In this document: piece after piece, positions 53,800 through 64,000 of the stretch
How the letters are laid out: each line of letters opens with the position of its first letter
Numbering within the stretch: the stretch's first letter is position 1
Origin: Amorphophallus konjac
Taxonomy: Eukaryota; Streptophyta; Magnoliopsida; Alismatales; Araceae
Length of the DNA stretch: 64,000 bases
Assembly: GCA_022559845.1 (NCBI GenBank)
Contig: CM040127.1
Location: forward strand, 35,984,708-36,048,707
Direction of reading: 5' to 3'
Program-made: the position numbers and the translations under genes
Notes under the pieces: generated by a model
What the model was told of the DNA's origin: nothing
The model's database searches: none
What the model saw: the letters and a program-made list of their open reading frames with translations, nothing else

Positions 53800-56755
53800 C
53801 TACCAATCAGATTCATGATATTGTGGGGGTATTGTCTTGTTGGCCCCAAGTGTCCTAATGAGATACGCCTCCGTAAGCACTATAAGTTTCTTCATCTTGT
53901 TGTTTAGCAACCTGTATTGTCCAAAAAGCTGGACCACCTCCTCCAAACTATATAGGTCTTGTGCATCTATCATCACTGTGATCGTCATCTTCTCTATGAA
54001 CACGTGGTGATTTGAGTTGATGGCCCTCATCTTGATGTTCTGTGCTTCCCTTTCTTTTGTACACCTGGCTAAGCTGGCTCTGCCCTTTATTGGCTTGTTT
54101 TCATTTTTCCTTGTCTTTAGATCTGAATGCAAGAGTAGACTCAGATATCTTTGGTGGCTGGATATTTGGCTCATCATGCTGTCTGCCAAGAATGGACACA
54201 GAATGTTGATGTATGATGTGAGGCTGCACATCTGGCTTAGAAGTTGGATTCTTATGAAATTTCCTATAAAGTTCAACATCATCCAGCTCTCCCTCTGCCC
54301 AAGCACGATCTGAGGGGTTAAATAATGGTTCATCCAATTGATCTCTAGCCTCAACCCATGCACTCATTGGATACTCCTCATCAAATAGCTGATCCAAATC
54401 AATTTGGCCTTCACTTCTTGCGGCTTCTTCCTCTGCCTCCTCAAACTCACGCACCCTTTTCTTCGACAACCTTTGGTGTCTTTGTTGATTTTTCATTCTG
54501 ACTAGTGAAAAAACACCAGTTTCTCTAATTTTTGTGCCTTCAACCCATTCCTCAATTTGGTGTGCACAAGGCTGAAGGTGCTTCAATTTTTTCCCACTCA
54601 CTTACAACTGTAATCTGAGTTGGAATGCGGATGGCAATGTCTGTTAAGGCATTTATACCCATGCTTCTTCTTTGTACAGTTGCCCACCAATTAGCTGTTA
54701 TAAAAGAAGGAAAAAACAAAGTTAGCAACTTAGCATACATAGTGTTTGTAATAAGGCTTTAAGGTTATCAAATAATATTTTTATACTTAGGCTATACTTC
54801 ATAACAGTACTTTGGATCTCTGATAGCCCAAAAACACCCATCTTTAGCTTAAACTCATCAATTTGATTTTCAGCTTCAAATCTCATGTTTTCATTTCTTG
54901 ACATTCTTGCTATGACATTTAATAACCCCCGCATCACCTCATCATGTACGTAAAATCTTGCACTATATTGTTAACAAGGATTTAAGAACTATCTTGTATA
55001 TATTATACCAAAATTAGCAGCAATAGAAATTAAAGATATAAAATTGATAAGTTATTGAAAAATATAATAAGTGTCAGCTTACTAGCTGCATGCAACTCAT
55101 GGTGGAGTGTGCCTTCTCATCTAGAATCAATGATGTCCCACCACCTCGAATAAGTGCTTGGGAACCTTTTTTGAATTCTTTTCTTGGCACTGTCCATAGC
55201 TTCATAGAGGTATCCCATGTCATTTTTATCTCCATCTACCATCCTCAAAACCTGAACAATAGGCTCAACCAACCTGAGACACCTTTGCACATTTTCCCAG
55301 CAACTGTCTTTCTTTACAAGTCTACCTACAACTTTTGCAGTTTTTTAGCGTTAGCAGCAAGAGACTTCACATGCTTCAGATATTTTTATCTTTAATGAGT
55401 TTTCTGATTGCCACTCTATGCTTGTACAAGTTCTTTAAACCCAGGAACTGTGCGGCAAATCTGGTCGGGTCTAGTTTAATGATCTTATGATCACCTATCC
55501 TCGACCTGAAAATTGCAAGAACGCGATGGTGGCCATAAATAAAAGTGCTAAACACCTGTGTATCATGAATGGCTGTCTCAACCTCTTGTTGTCCTCCACT
55601 ATCTTCTAGTATCAGGTCTAAACTTTGTGCTGCACATGGAACCTAATAGAGATGTTTCCGTCTCTCCATCAACATGTGACTGGCTCTCATGTAGTTCGTT
55701 GCATTATCAGTGATTACTTGGACCACTCTCTCCTCTCCAACCTGCTCAACAATATGATCCATCAGGTTGAATAAGAATTCAACATTAATGACTTCAGAAA
55801 TACTGTTCCATGTGGATAATAAACAAGAAAATTGGTCAATTGTTTTCTAGTGGTCTCTGTTCATCTATCACACATGAAGGTGTCCCAATCTTTTCAAATG
55901 ATTTTATCCATTCTTGTAACTCACAAATATCCTCATCAAGCAAAGGGCCATAGATGTCCTTTGGCTTAGGTGCAGAAATGCCTAAGTCATCTTGTGCAAT
56001 AGAGTCAACCATAGTTTGGAAGTAGGGATTACCGACAGCATTGGCAGGAGCATTTGTATAGGAAAATCATTTAGAGATGTGCTTCCATTGCTATGATGCA
56101 ACCTTCTTGACTTGTTTCCATCCCTTCAAACTAGTTTGATGCTTTGTTGCTGAGCATCATCTTTCCTGTACAAATAGAGATCCATTGGCCCAATGTAAGG
56201 ATCTAAAGGAGATGTTAGATTTTCCCCAGCACCAAGTAAAGATGATTTCTGAGTAGCAGACATGTTGTTTGTTCTAGTGAATGCTGGCTGCCTTACTCCT
56301 ATTGTACTCTTGGAACGTTGCAAGTTAGAGGCTGAAGTGCCATGTCCAAATCTGCATGTCTCATCTTCATGTGTTTGCCTTAAACTTTCTTGAATTGCTG
56401 CTCTATATTCTAGATCCTTATCCTCATCATTGTCATCATCTCCTCTATGAAGACAGCTCCTTGGTGCTCCAATTGTGGGACCTTGGTGAGTTTGAGATAA
56501 GATCTCTTCTTTCACTTGTTCATCATTTTTTGCCTTCTATTCTTTCTCTTTTTGCTTCATTTTCAGAATATTTTTGAACATTTCTTTTATCTCTGGAGAT
56601 GCTTTAGTGCATGCTGCAACATCTCCTCTTTTTCCTGTCAAGTGCTCCTTTATTCTTGGTATCTCTCCACCTATTTCCTTCCTACAAAGATTACTCTGTC
56701 TTTGCATTAACTAAAGTGGCATATCGCCACCCTATATCCTCACGGGGTGCCATAT
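53800..56755 (-). pseudogene. hAT transposase relic copy 2, a lineage distinct from copies 1 and 3
   Basis: Minus-strand order: BED-type region DIGWRYATLVN...IPRIKEHLTGKRGDVAACTK (56590-56750); 129-codon acidic linker frame (56515-56126); DUF659 pieces NPYFQTMVDSIA and DIYGPLLDEDI (about 56030-55920), ITDNATNYM, PCAAQSLDLILED (about 55720-55600), LDPTRFAAQFLGLKNL; and the dimerisation region WWATVQRR...IAIRIPTQ, HTKLRNGLKAQKLEKL (54690-54500). Acidic tail frames follow to 53800. Frames change several times and stops are frequent. Terminal repeats were not found. Confidence 0.8.
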
Positions 56756-56880
56756 CTGTAGAAAACCCATGCATAATGACAATAATTAGATAAAACACCC
56801 AATTTTAGGAAAGCCCAATTTTAGAACCCTAATTAGGGTTCAATTTTGAAAATTTCTGATTTGAAATTGAATTTGGAGTG
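56756..56880 (+). other. short AT-rich intron segment
   Basis: No feature seen between the hAT relic and the LTR-like block. Confidence 0.4.
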
Positions 56881-58993
56881 CAATCAATCACTCATTGGTG
56901 AGGACACCAGAGCCAGTCGTCGATATCAGACACGTAGCACGACTCGAGCGACGCCGACCTCCTTGTGGCTGGGTGATAGCATGGAGTCCCCACCGGGGTA
57001 TTGAGTTTTTTTTTTATATTTATTACGAGTGTCTTGGTGTCTATTTGAGTATTTATGAGTGTAATGGGTCAAGCTTGTAATATGGGCTACAATTCATGTA
57101 AGGGGTCCAATTTCTACATTGGGCCTCAAGACCATTAGGAGCCCAATTGGACCTTCTAGAAGACTTGGACCATTGGGCCAAGGGGACAAAAGTAGAGGAT
57201 TCTCCCTCTTTGTCCCCCATGCTTGTCCCCCACCTACTCTTAATGGGGGGGTGTCCCCTCTTTGTTCCCCATACTTGTCCCCCACCTACCCTTAATGGGG
57301 GGGTGTCCCCTCCTTGTCCCCCATGCTTGTCCCCCACCTACCCTTGACCAATATTAGTGGATGTTTTTTGGTGTTAGTGGATGCCCTTTGGTCTAGATCT
57401 AGGGTGTGACTATTTATAGTCTCTTGTATCAATTGTGGTGGAACTAATGAGAAAATTGAAGAGAATATTGATTGGTGTGCACTCCCCTCTCTCTTCTAGT
57501 GTTCTTGGTGTTCTTCCTCCTTCCCCTTCCAATCTCTTCCAGATCTGATCCCAAATCTTCTATCTCCCTCATATTTCTTATACTTCTCTTCTTCCTCTAT
57601 CTTCTGTGAACGATCACCCCCGCCGCCGCCGCCGTTCGTGCCGCCGTTCAGTCTCCACGAGCCGGTCTTCATTATGCTGCCCCAAACTCGGAGTTTCAGG
57701 ACAGCAGCTCGGTGAAAGAACTGGTACGGGAGATCCGACCGTTGGATCGTCGCGAAACTTTGAGGGTAGGCGCCTCCCATCATAGGCCATTTCCAGTTCA
57801 ATTTTTAGATCGATCAGAGTCCGTTTGGCCCCTTTCCCATCCACCTGTTCATCTTCCCCAAAATCTACCTGTCTGCAGGTCTGCCGGATAGATCTTAGTA
57901 GCCGATTTTTCTCACCTATCAAATGTTGTCTAAATCTTACAAATGAGCTATGTGCGTCTCCGTCACCCTCCCCTCTACCCACCATAAAAATATCAGGTCC
58001 TAATTCGCCCATTTGATCCTTGTTCAAAGCCCTTGATCAGGGAGGTTAGGTTCTGTCCTGTCTGTTCTTTATTTCGGGACAGTGTGCTCAGTCAGTTTGC
58101 AGTCACTCCCATTTTCAATCCAACCGTTGGACGAGTCTGTAGTTCCAGTATGTTGTATGATTTCAAGTCCTCTTTCCAACGGTACCTTTTGTGTCCCGAT
58201 CCGACGTCGGAGTTGAGCGTACCAGCCGATCTCATCGGAGCGCGCAGATCTGGACAGAAACACAGCTGCGGGACAGCATTGGGAGATAATTCCCAAGAAA
58301 TTGCCCGCCTCCACTCCGGCGACCGCCGCTCCCGGGGATCGACTCGGGACACTCCAGGAGCGTCCCCGTCAGTCACTGCAGCCAGGATCCACCCCGGACG
58401 CCGCTGTACCAGCAGCGGGTCGCACGTACCATTCGGTGGGCCCGAGTGAACGGAGCTGAACCGGCCGACCGTGTCCGCCAGAGCGCCATCGACTGCTGCC
58501 CGCCAACCCGAGATTGGTGCTCCCGGATCCCACCTGTCGCCTGTTACCTCCCTACGTGGAGTGGGCTTAGCATTATTTCTGTAATTATTAATTATTTCTG
58601 TACCGGGAGTTCTGGATCTCGGCCGGGAAGTCTTCCCCACGCCCCGAGCGTGGAGGTACACTCGCCACCCCCTTTTGTCGTATTTGCTTAGCTAGTATGC
58701 GTTCTAGATGCCGCTGCATGTGAGTATGTTACTTTCGTAGCTAGCTCGCGATACATCACCGCTGTGAGTTGTGAGTGCGAGACCCGTCCCACGACTCGTT
58801 CCGAGCGTGAGAGCAAGCCGACCACCCGAGACTCAAAGCCGGTTACTCAACCGTGCAGATCGTCGCGCTTCCCTCGATGGGGACGACCGTGAGTTAGCAC
58901 TTCTTGTTTGGGGCACATCGCCTCTTCTGGAGCTCTTTAGGTGCCGCATTGTATCATTGTTACTGGTCGTGTCGTCCAACCCGTCGCGTCGTC
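56881..58993 (+). repeat. LTR-like block of an unidentified retroelement, left part
   Basis: Has promoter-type CTATTTATAG (57410-57419), a 52-bp tandem repeat, then a long GC-rich leader-like stretch. It is cut by the hAT copy 3 insertion at 58993 and resumes at 63863. No coding domain and no second LTR in view, so the class is uncertain. Confidence 0.35.
57205..57354. repeat. 52-bp tandem repeat, nearly three copies
   Basis: The phrase TGTCCCCCATGCTTG recurs at 57211, 57263 (one variant) and 57315, exactly 52 bp apart, with CCCACCTACCCTTAATGGGG between. The units are almost identical. Confidence 0.92.
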
Positions 58994-59567
58994 CATAGTT
59001 GTCAAGGCGACAAGGCGAACCAAGGCGCTCACGGGGTCTCTAAGCGCTTAGGCGACAAGGCGTCCGCTTAGGCGACACTTTGGCCACTGATTAAAAAATC
59101 TAAAATATATATCTTCTAATATATAAAATAACAAAAAATATATGAAAATATTATAGAAAAAATACAAAAAATTCAGAAGCATGAAGAAATTGCAGTAATT
59201 AAATTGCATGACAATTATAGAAAATTAAATTGCATAAAAAAGTACAGAAAAATCTAAAAATAATTCATAAAATTACAAAAAGAACATAATAACATCAAGA
59301 AAATTACAAAAAATAAAGGCCAAAGGGTTAAACACACTAACCTGTGGGGTACATTTTTTTAGCTTCATCTTTTTATTAGCTCTATCCTGAAAGATATTAG
59401 ACATAATATGGAAAAAAAATCCTACCAAACATAAAAAATCATTTACAAATAACAAATCACATCATTAAAAAAGAATCAAATAGTGGCACTTAACAAGTAT
59501 GATATAAGATGACTAGTTAACTACTAAGAAATGTTCATGTCTAAGCGTCTTAACATTACATGAAAGA

Positions 59568-62190
59568 CTAAATCCTAAAACCAAATGGCACTTCTGCTGG
59601 AATGGTCTCATCATGGTTGTCATTCTCATCATCTTCTTGGTGAGCTTGACCTTCTTCATTAGACTCCCATGGAGCATCATCATCATCCTCTTCAGATTCT
59701 TCTTCTAACAATTCTCCATCATCCGACGGATCATCATAATCTCTTGGTTGTGCTCTACTTCTTGTTGGTCTTTCATATGATGCTTCCATAGCAAGCTCAA
59801 CATCTGCCCTAGTAAGATCTTCATCATCATGAACTAAATTCTTTGACTTTTGAGTCATCCACTCACTCCCCCAATCTAAATCTGATAGACAAATGGGATC
59901 ATATTTTTCTGGATGATTTTTCCTCTCTTTGAATCTCTCTTGAAGACGACGATTATATTTAACATATACAAGATCATTCAATCTTTTATGTTCCAAGCGG
60001 TTCCTCTTCTTGGTGTGAATCTACATGCAAAGAATACAAGTGGATAATGTTAAATAAGGATAATATTAATCAATGTAAAAGAAAAATTAGAAATTAGATG
60101 AGTTTGTAAAACTTACAAATTCAAATGTACTCCAATTCCGTTCACACCCAGAAGCACTACAACAAAGTCCCAAAATTCTTATCGCAATATTCTTCAATTC
60201 GGAAGTTTCCCCACCATATGTTACCCACCACTCAACTATAAAAAAATAACATGTCAAAATATTGTTATTTGAAAAATACCAAGTAAAATTTAAAAATTAT
60301 AAAAAAGATGCACTTACTTGGCATTCTCCTGTCGCGAGCTCTTATGGCTAGTTCTCTTCCGAACATCCCTCTTTCATTCAAATACATTGTAACTTGATCA
60401 CCTATCTTATCTTGAAGGTCCAAATCTGGCACCATTCTTTCAAGACATGTAAAAAAATCACTCTCAAACTTCCCACATGAACTAACATCTTTCTCTCTAA
60501 CCTTGAAATATAAGCTGGGATTTAAGAAAAACCCCGCCAAATGTAAAGGACGGTGCATTTGATCTTGCCATCTTTTATCAACTATCTTCAGAATTGGCTG
60601 AAATTTTACTTCCTGCATATATATGGATGATGGAGTTTAAAGCAAGGTAAAATTTTAAAACAAGCAAATTAAAGCACTGTAAATTTACCTTGGAGCCAAA
60701 ATTTTGCACAATTTGCTCTTTTGCATACTCCATGGCAGCGTATATATAAGGCATTGCAGGTTTTTCATCTCCATCAACAAATCTTAACACTTGTAAAATT
60801 GGTTGAGAGGTTCTCAAAACATCTTCAACACCATGCCAAAATCTCACCTGAAAGACAATACTTGAGGCATTCTTCCCTGCATTTGTTGATGACCAAATAC
60901 TCTTATATCAAGCTTCAGAACTAAATAGTCTTCGAAGAGTCATTTTCATTGCATCATCATTCAACCTCTCCAATGTAAGAAATGATGTGGCAAATCTAGT
61001 CACACCATATCTGACTAATTCTCTACCCTTGGTTTCCTTTCTCATGTGTTCAAGAAGGCGAGTGTGAGTGTAAATATAAGCTGTCAACTTCTTAGCTTTT
61101 GTAATTACACTTTTGTAACCCTTTAACTTACCAATATCTTCTAACATGAGATCCAAACAATGTGCAGCACAAGGTGTCCAGAATAATGTTTTTCTTTTAT
61201 CCATCAACAAACGACCAGCTGCTACATTATATGATGCATTATCAGTTACAATTTGCACCACATTTTCTTCTCCAATTCTTTCAACTATTTTATCAAGCAA
61301 CTCATATAACAACCCTGCGTCTTCCTTCTTATCAGAAGCATTAACTGACTCAACAAAAAAAGTCCCTTGCGAACAATTGACTAGAAAGTTGATTAACTTT
61401 CTTTGTCTTTTATCGGTCCAACCATCACACATTATTGTACAACCATATGTCTTCCAATGCTTTTGATATTCCTCATACATCAAGTTTGTCTTCTCCACCA
61501 TGTCCTTCAAAAGGGACACTCTCAACATGTGATAGCTTGGGGGCTTATACCCTGATCCAAACCGTCCTATAGCCTCCACTGCATGTTCAAAGCATTTTAG
61601 ACGGGCTACATTGAATGGTATGCCACCTTCATAAAACAAAGTGGTAACATACTCATCAACCATCCTTTTGTTTTCTTTGTTCCATCTATTTTCTACGTGG
61701 ATTGAATTTTCTTCCCACTTCTCCTAGCATCAACAAAGTCTTCTATACTCATTCTTGCAAAGGCATCAATTGGCCCTTTGGATTTAGCTGTAGGTGGTTT
61801 GCTCGTCCCCGAACTCTTTGCAGAAGAGTCCAATGTTGTAGAACCTTGCCGGGACTTTTCCACATGTCTCTCCACTTCATGTTCATCATCAGAATCTCCT
61901 TCAATCGGAATACTCTCATTTGGCTTTCTTTTTTTATTTTTGTTCATCCAATTGAGCATCTCTTCGGCAATTTGTCTATTAGTATTTGGACATTTTTTCA
62001 CATCCCCAAAACCACCAACCAAATGTTCCTTTTGTCTTTTGATGCCCCCATTAGTAATCAAGCCACAAAGATCGCACTTGACCTTGTTCTTATCATTTAT
62101 GTCAGGCCAATATGCATACTTCCATCCTGGGTCTTTTGACTTTGCTTTTAATTTTATCTCGGTCTCAGCCGTGGAACTATTATCTGTCAT
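59568..62190 (-). pseudogene. hAT transposase (BED finger, DUF659, dimerisation domain), spliced, lightly damaged
   Basis: Inferred exons on the minus strand: 62190-60689, 60612-60318, 60235-60117 and 60020-59568, with GT/AG borders and consistent phase. BED finger: CDLCGLITNGG...HLVGGFGD. DUF659: KPPSYHMLRVSLLKDMVE, GCTIMCDGWTDKRQRK, IVTDNASYN, PCAAHCLDLMLEDIGKL. Dimerisation: EWWVTYGG...CERNWSTFEF, HTKKRNRLEHKRLNDLVYV, then an acidic tail EEESEEDDDDAPWES. Damage: a 1-nt deletion near 61692 relative to copy 1 shifts the frame, and TGA near 60914 replaces a Trp codon. Otherwise nearly complete. Confidence 0.88.
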
Positions 62191-62279
62191 GATCTACACG
62201 CAAAACAATAATTAATAATAAAAATTATATTAATTTCAATCTAAACAATTAATATAAAAAATTTATCTAAAGAACTATA

Positions 62280-63350
62280 ATCTACCATGGGGGTCGGGGA
62301 GAGGAGGGAGACCGGGAGGGAAAGTCGGGAGACAGAGAGGGAGAGAGAATGAGAGAGAGGAGGGAGACAGAGAGAGGGGCCCTCTCTCTGTCTCCCTCCT
62401 CTCTCTCAGTCGCTCTCTGTTAGACAGAGAGCGACTGAGAGAGAGGAGAGGAGACAGAGAGAGGGGGCGGAGGGGATAGCGGAGAGTGACTGAGAGGGAG
62501 AGAGGAGGAGGGAGAGTGGGAGACAGAGGGAGAGATTGAGAGAGAGAAGGGAGACAGAGAGAGGGGTCGGAGGGGAGAGCGGAGAGTGACTGAGAGAGAG
62601 AGAGGAGGAAGAGGAGGAGGAAGAGGAGGAGGGAGAGTGGGAGACAGAGGGAGAGATTGAGAGAGAGAAGGGAGACAGAGAGAGGGGTCGGAGGGGAGAG
62701 CCTCTCTGTCTCCCTCATCTCTCTCAGTCGCTCAGTCACGACTGAGAGAGAGGAGGGAGACAGAGAGAGGGGTCGGAGGGGAGAACGGAGATTGACTGTG
62801 AGAGAGAGAGAGAGAGAGAGAGAGGAGGAGGAGGAGGAGGAGGAGGGAGAGTGGGAGATAGAGAGGGAGAGACTGAGAGAGTCGAGAGAGAGGAGAGACT
62901 GAGAGAGAAGGGAGACAGAGAGAGGGGTCGGAGGGGAGAGCAGAGAGAGAGAAAGAGAGAGAGAGAGGAGGAGGAGGAGGAGGAGGAGGGAGAGTGGGAG
63001 ACAGAGAGGGGTCGGAGGGGAGAGCCTCTCTGTCTCCCTCCTCTCTCTCAGTCGCTCAGTCACGACTGAGAGAGAGGAGGGAGACAGAGAGAGGGGTCGA
63101 AGGGGAGAACGGAGATTGACTGAGAGAGAGAGAGGAGGAGGAGGGAGAGTGGGAGATAGAGAGGGAGAGACTGAGAGAGTCGAGAGAGAGGAGAGACTGA
63201 GAGAGGGGTCGGAGGGGAGAGACTGAGAGAGAGTCGAGGAGGGAGAGAGAGAGGGGCCGGGGGGGTGCTCCGGTGAGAGAGAAAGAGCGGAGGGAGACAG
63301 AGAGAGGGGCGCCGAGGGGGAGAGCAGAGAGAGAGAGAGAGGGGCAGGGG
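62280..63350. repeat. GA/CT-rich region of hAT copy 3 with foldbacks
   Basis: About 1.07 kb of GAGAGAGAGGAGGGAGACAG-type sequence lies just upstream of the transposase start. Three imperfect palindromes (about 62379-62465, 62701-62770 and 63025-63096) interrupt it: CT-rich arm, centre CTCAGTCGCTCAGTCACGAC, GA-rich arm. Copy 1 has a shorter CT-rich counterpart at 30480-30770. Long frames here are low-complexity artefacts. Confidence 0.85.
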
Positions 63351-63862
63351 GGACTCACCGGCGGCGGAGGAGGAAGACGCCGGAGCCTGCGTGGGAAGCC
63401 GCAGCCGGGGAGGACCGGAGGAGGAAGACGACGTCGCAGCCGGGGAGACCCGGGGGAAGTCGCAGCCGGCGGGGAGGAAGACGACGTCGCCGCGGCGGGG
63501 AGGTGACGCCGGGGCCCTCGACGACGACGAGTCGACGACTGCGGCGGACGGCAGACGGCGGACGAGAGCTAGGGCAATTGCGTCGAACGGGACGGGGGGG
63601 GGGGGAGAGGCAATGAACGGGACCGTCGGGACGGGGGTTGACCATCGCGGGGGTTAAGTAGCGGGTCGACTCGGGCTCGCGGGCGGGTAGGTTACCGGGT
63701 CGGCTCGGGCGTCGCGGAACCAAGGCGACCGGGCGCCCGCCTTGGCGCCCAGACCGCCTAGGCGGTTCGCCTGGGTCGCTTTTTCAACCTCCTGAAAAGC
63801 GACCGTCCGCCTATCACATTCAGCAGCGCCTAGGCGCCCGCCTTGACTACTATGGCGTCGTC

Positions 63863-64000
63863 CTATAGAGTCCAAGGTCGCAACTCGTCCGCGTCGAGTC
63901 TCGTAGTCGTCCCGCATCACTCATGAACCCTAATCAGGCCATATGAGATGCAATTGATGTTCAATTGCATCTAAATTAGGGTAATTTCAGAAAAACTCCC
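63863..64000 (+). repeat. LTR-like block, right part after the hAT insertion
   Basis: Continues the GC-rich leader-like sequence broken at 58993, then CATGAACCCTAATCAGGCC and AT-rich DNA to the window end. Nothing coding. Confidence 0.35.

Larger units (their letters stand above)
58994..63854 (-). mobile_element. hAT transposon copy 3 with intact ends (4861 bp)
   Basis: Terminal inverted repeats CATAGTTGTCAAGGCG (58994-59009) and, inverted, CATAGTAGTCAAGGCG (63839-63854) differ at one base. The perfect 8-bp duplication GCGTCGTC flanks them at 58986-58993 and 63855-63862. CA...TG ends and an 8-bp TSD are hallmarks of hAT elements. Subterminal AAGGCG and GGCGCC repeats are dense at both ends. 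The transposase is on the minus strand. Confidence 0.95.

Noticed and set aside
62275..63063. 262-codon Ser/Leu-rich minus frame
   Set aside because: It is the translation of a CT repeat that has no stops in several frames. An artefact of the tract.
52649..64000. Further SGR6-like exons after exon 5
   Set aside because: I looked for a continuation beginning with Met-Glu-Glu-type residues after a splice acceptor and found none. All recognisable coding sequence here is transposon-derived.

Overview
This is plant nuclear DNA. It contains angiosperm-type Ty3/Gypsy and Ty1/Copia LTR retrotransposons primed by initiator-Met tRNA, hAT transposons of the BED/DUF659 class, and spliced exons of one conserved plant gene resembling SHOOT GRAVITROPISM 6 (SGR6, a HEAT-repeat protein of the MROH1 family). 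The species cannot be fixed from the sequence. Nested repeats and introns of 8.7 kb and more than 11 kb point to a large, repeat-rich genome.

Layout. 1-7032: 3' part of a Tekay/Del-like Gypsy element on the + strand, with gag-pol broken by point stops and a complete 3' LTR. 7033-7457: end of another (Athila/Tat-like) LTR. 7458 to about 16670: a minus-strand element with only gag-like frames and a promoter region full of long palindromes. About 16671-21567: internal fragment of a non-coding Gypsy derivative (LARD) carrying a nested solo LTR of related sequence (17038-19825, TSD CCTGC). 21568-29855: a minus-strand Sirevirus-like Copia element with a truncated 3' LTR, damaged pol, and a gag fragment in the wrong orientation next to the PBS. 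About 30470-42625: a + strand hAT relic split by a complete LARD (31412-40056, TSD ATATA). 43247-52648: exons 1-5 of the SGR6-like gene. 52649-64000: its open-ended fifth intron, holding an older hAT relic, an LTR-like block, and a hAT copy with intact ends (58994-63854, 16-bp TIRs, 8-bp TSD GCGTCGTC).

The only likely functional protein-coding gene is the SGR6-like one, of which only the first 128 codons are seen. All other coding signals belong to decayed mobile elements.

The main unexplained signal is repeated self-complementary structure in the LTRs. The Tekay-like LTR and a related solo LTR carry a 33-bp-period array of 8-8-8 stem-loops downstream of the TATA box. The LARD LTRs keep the same geometry with entirely different stem sequences. 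The Copia U3 carries more than 40 irregularly spaced copies of an 11-bp motif, and the gag-only element has three long palindromes just upstream of its TATA box. A 2.2-kb insertion in intron 4 with a tRNA-like head and 12-bp flanking repeats is a further candidate for an undescribed element.
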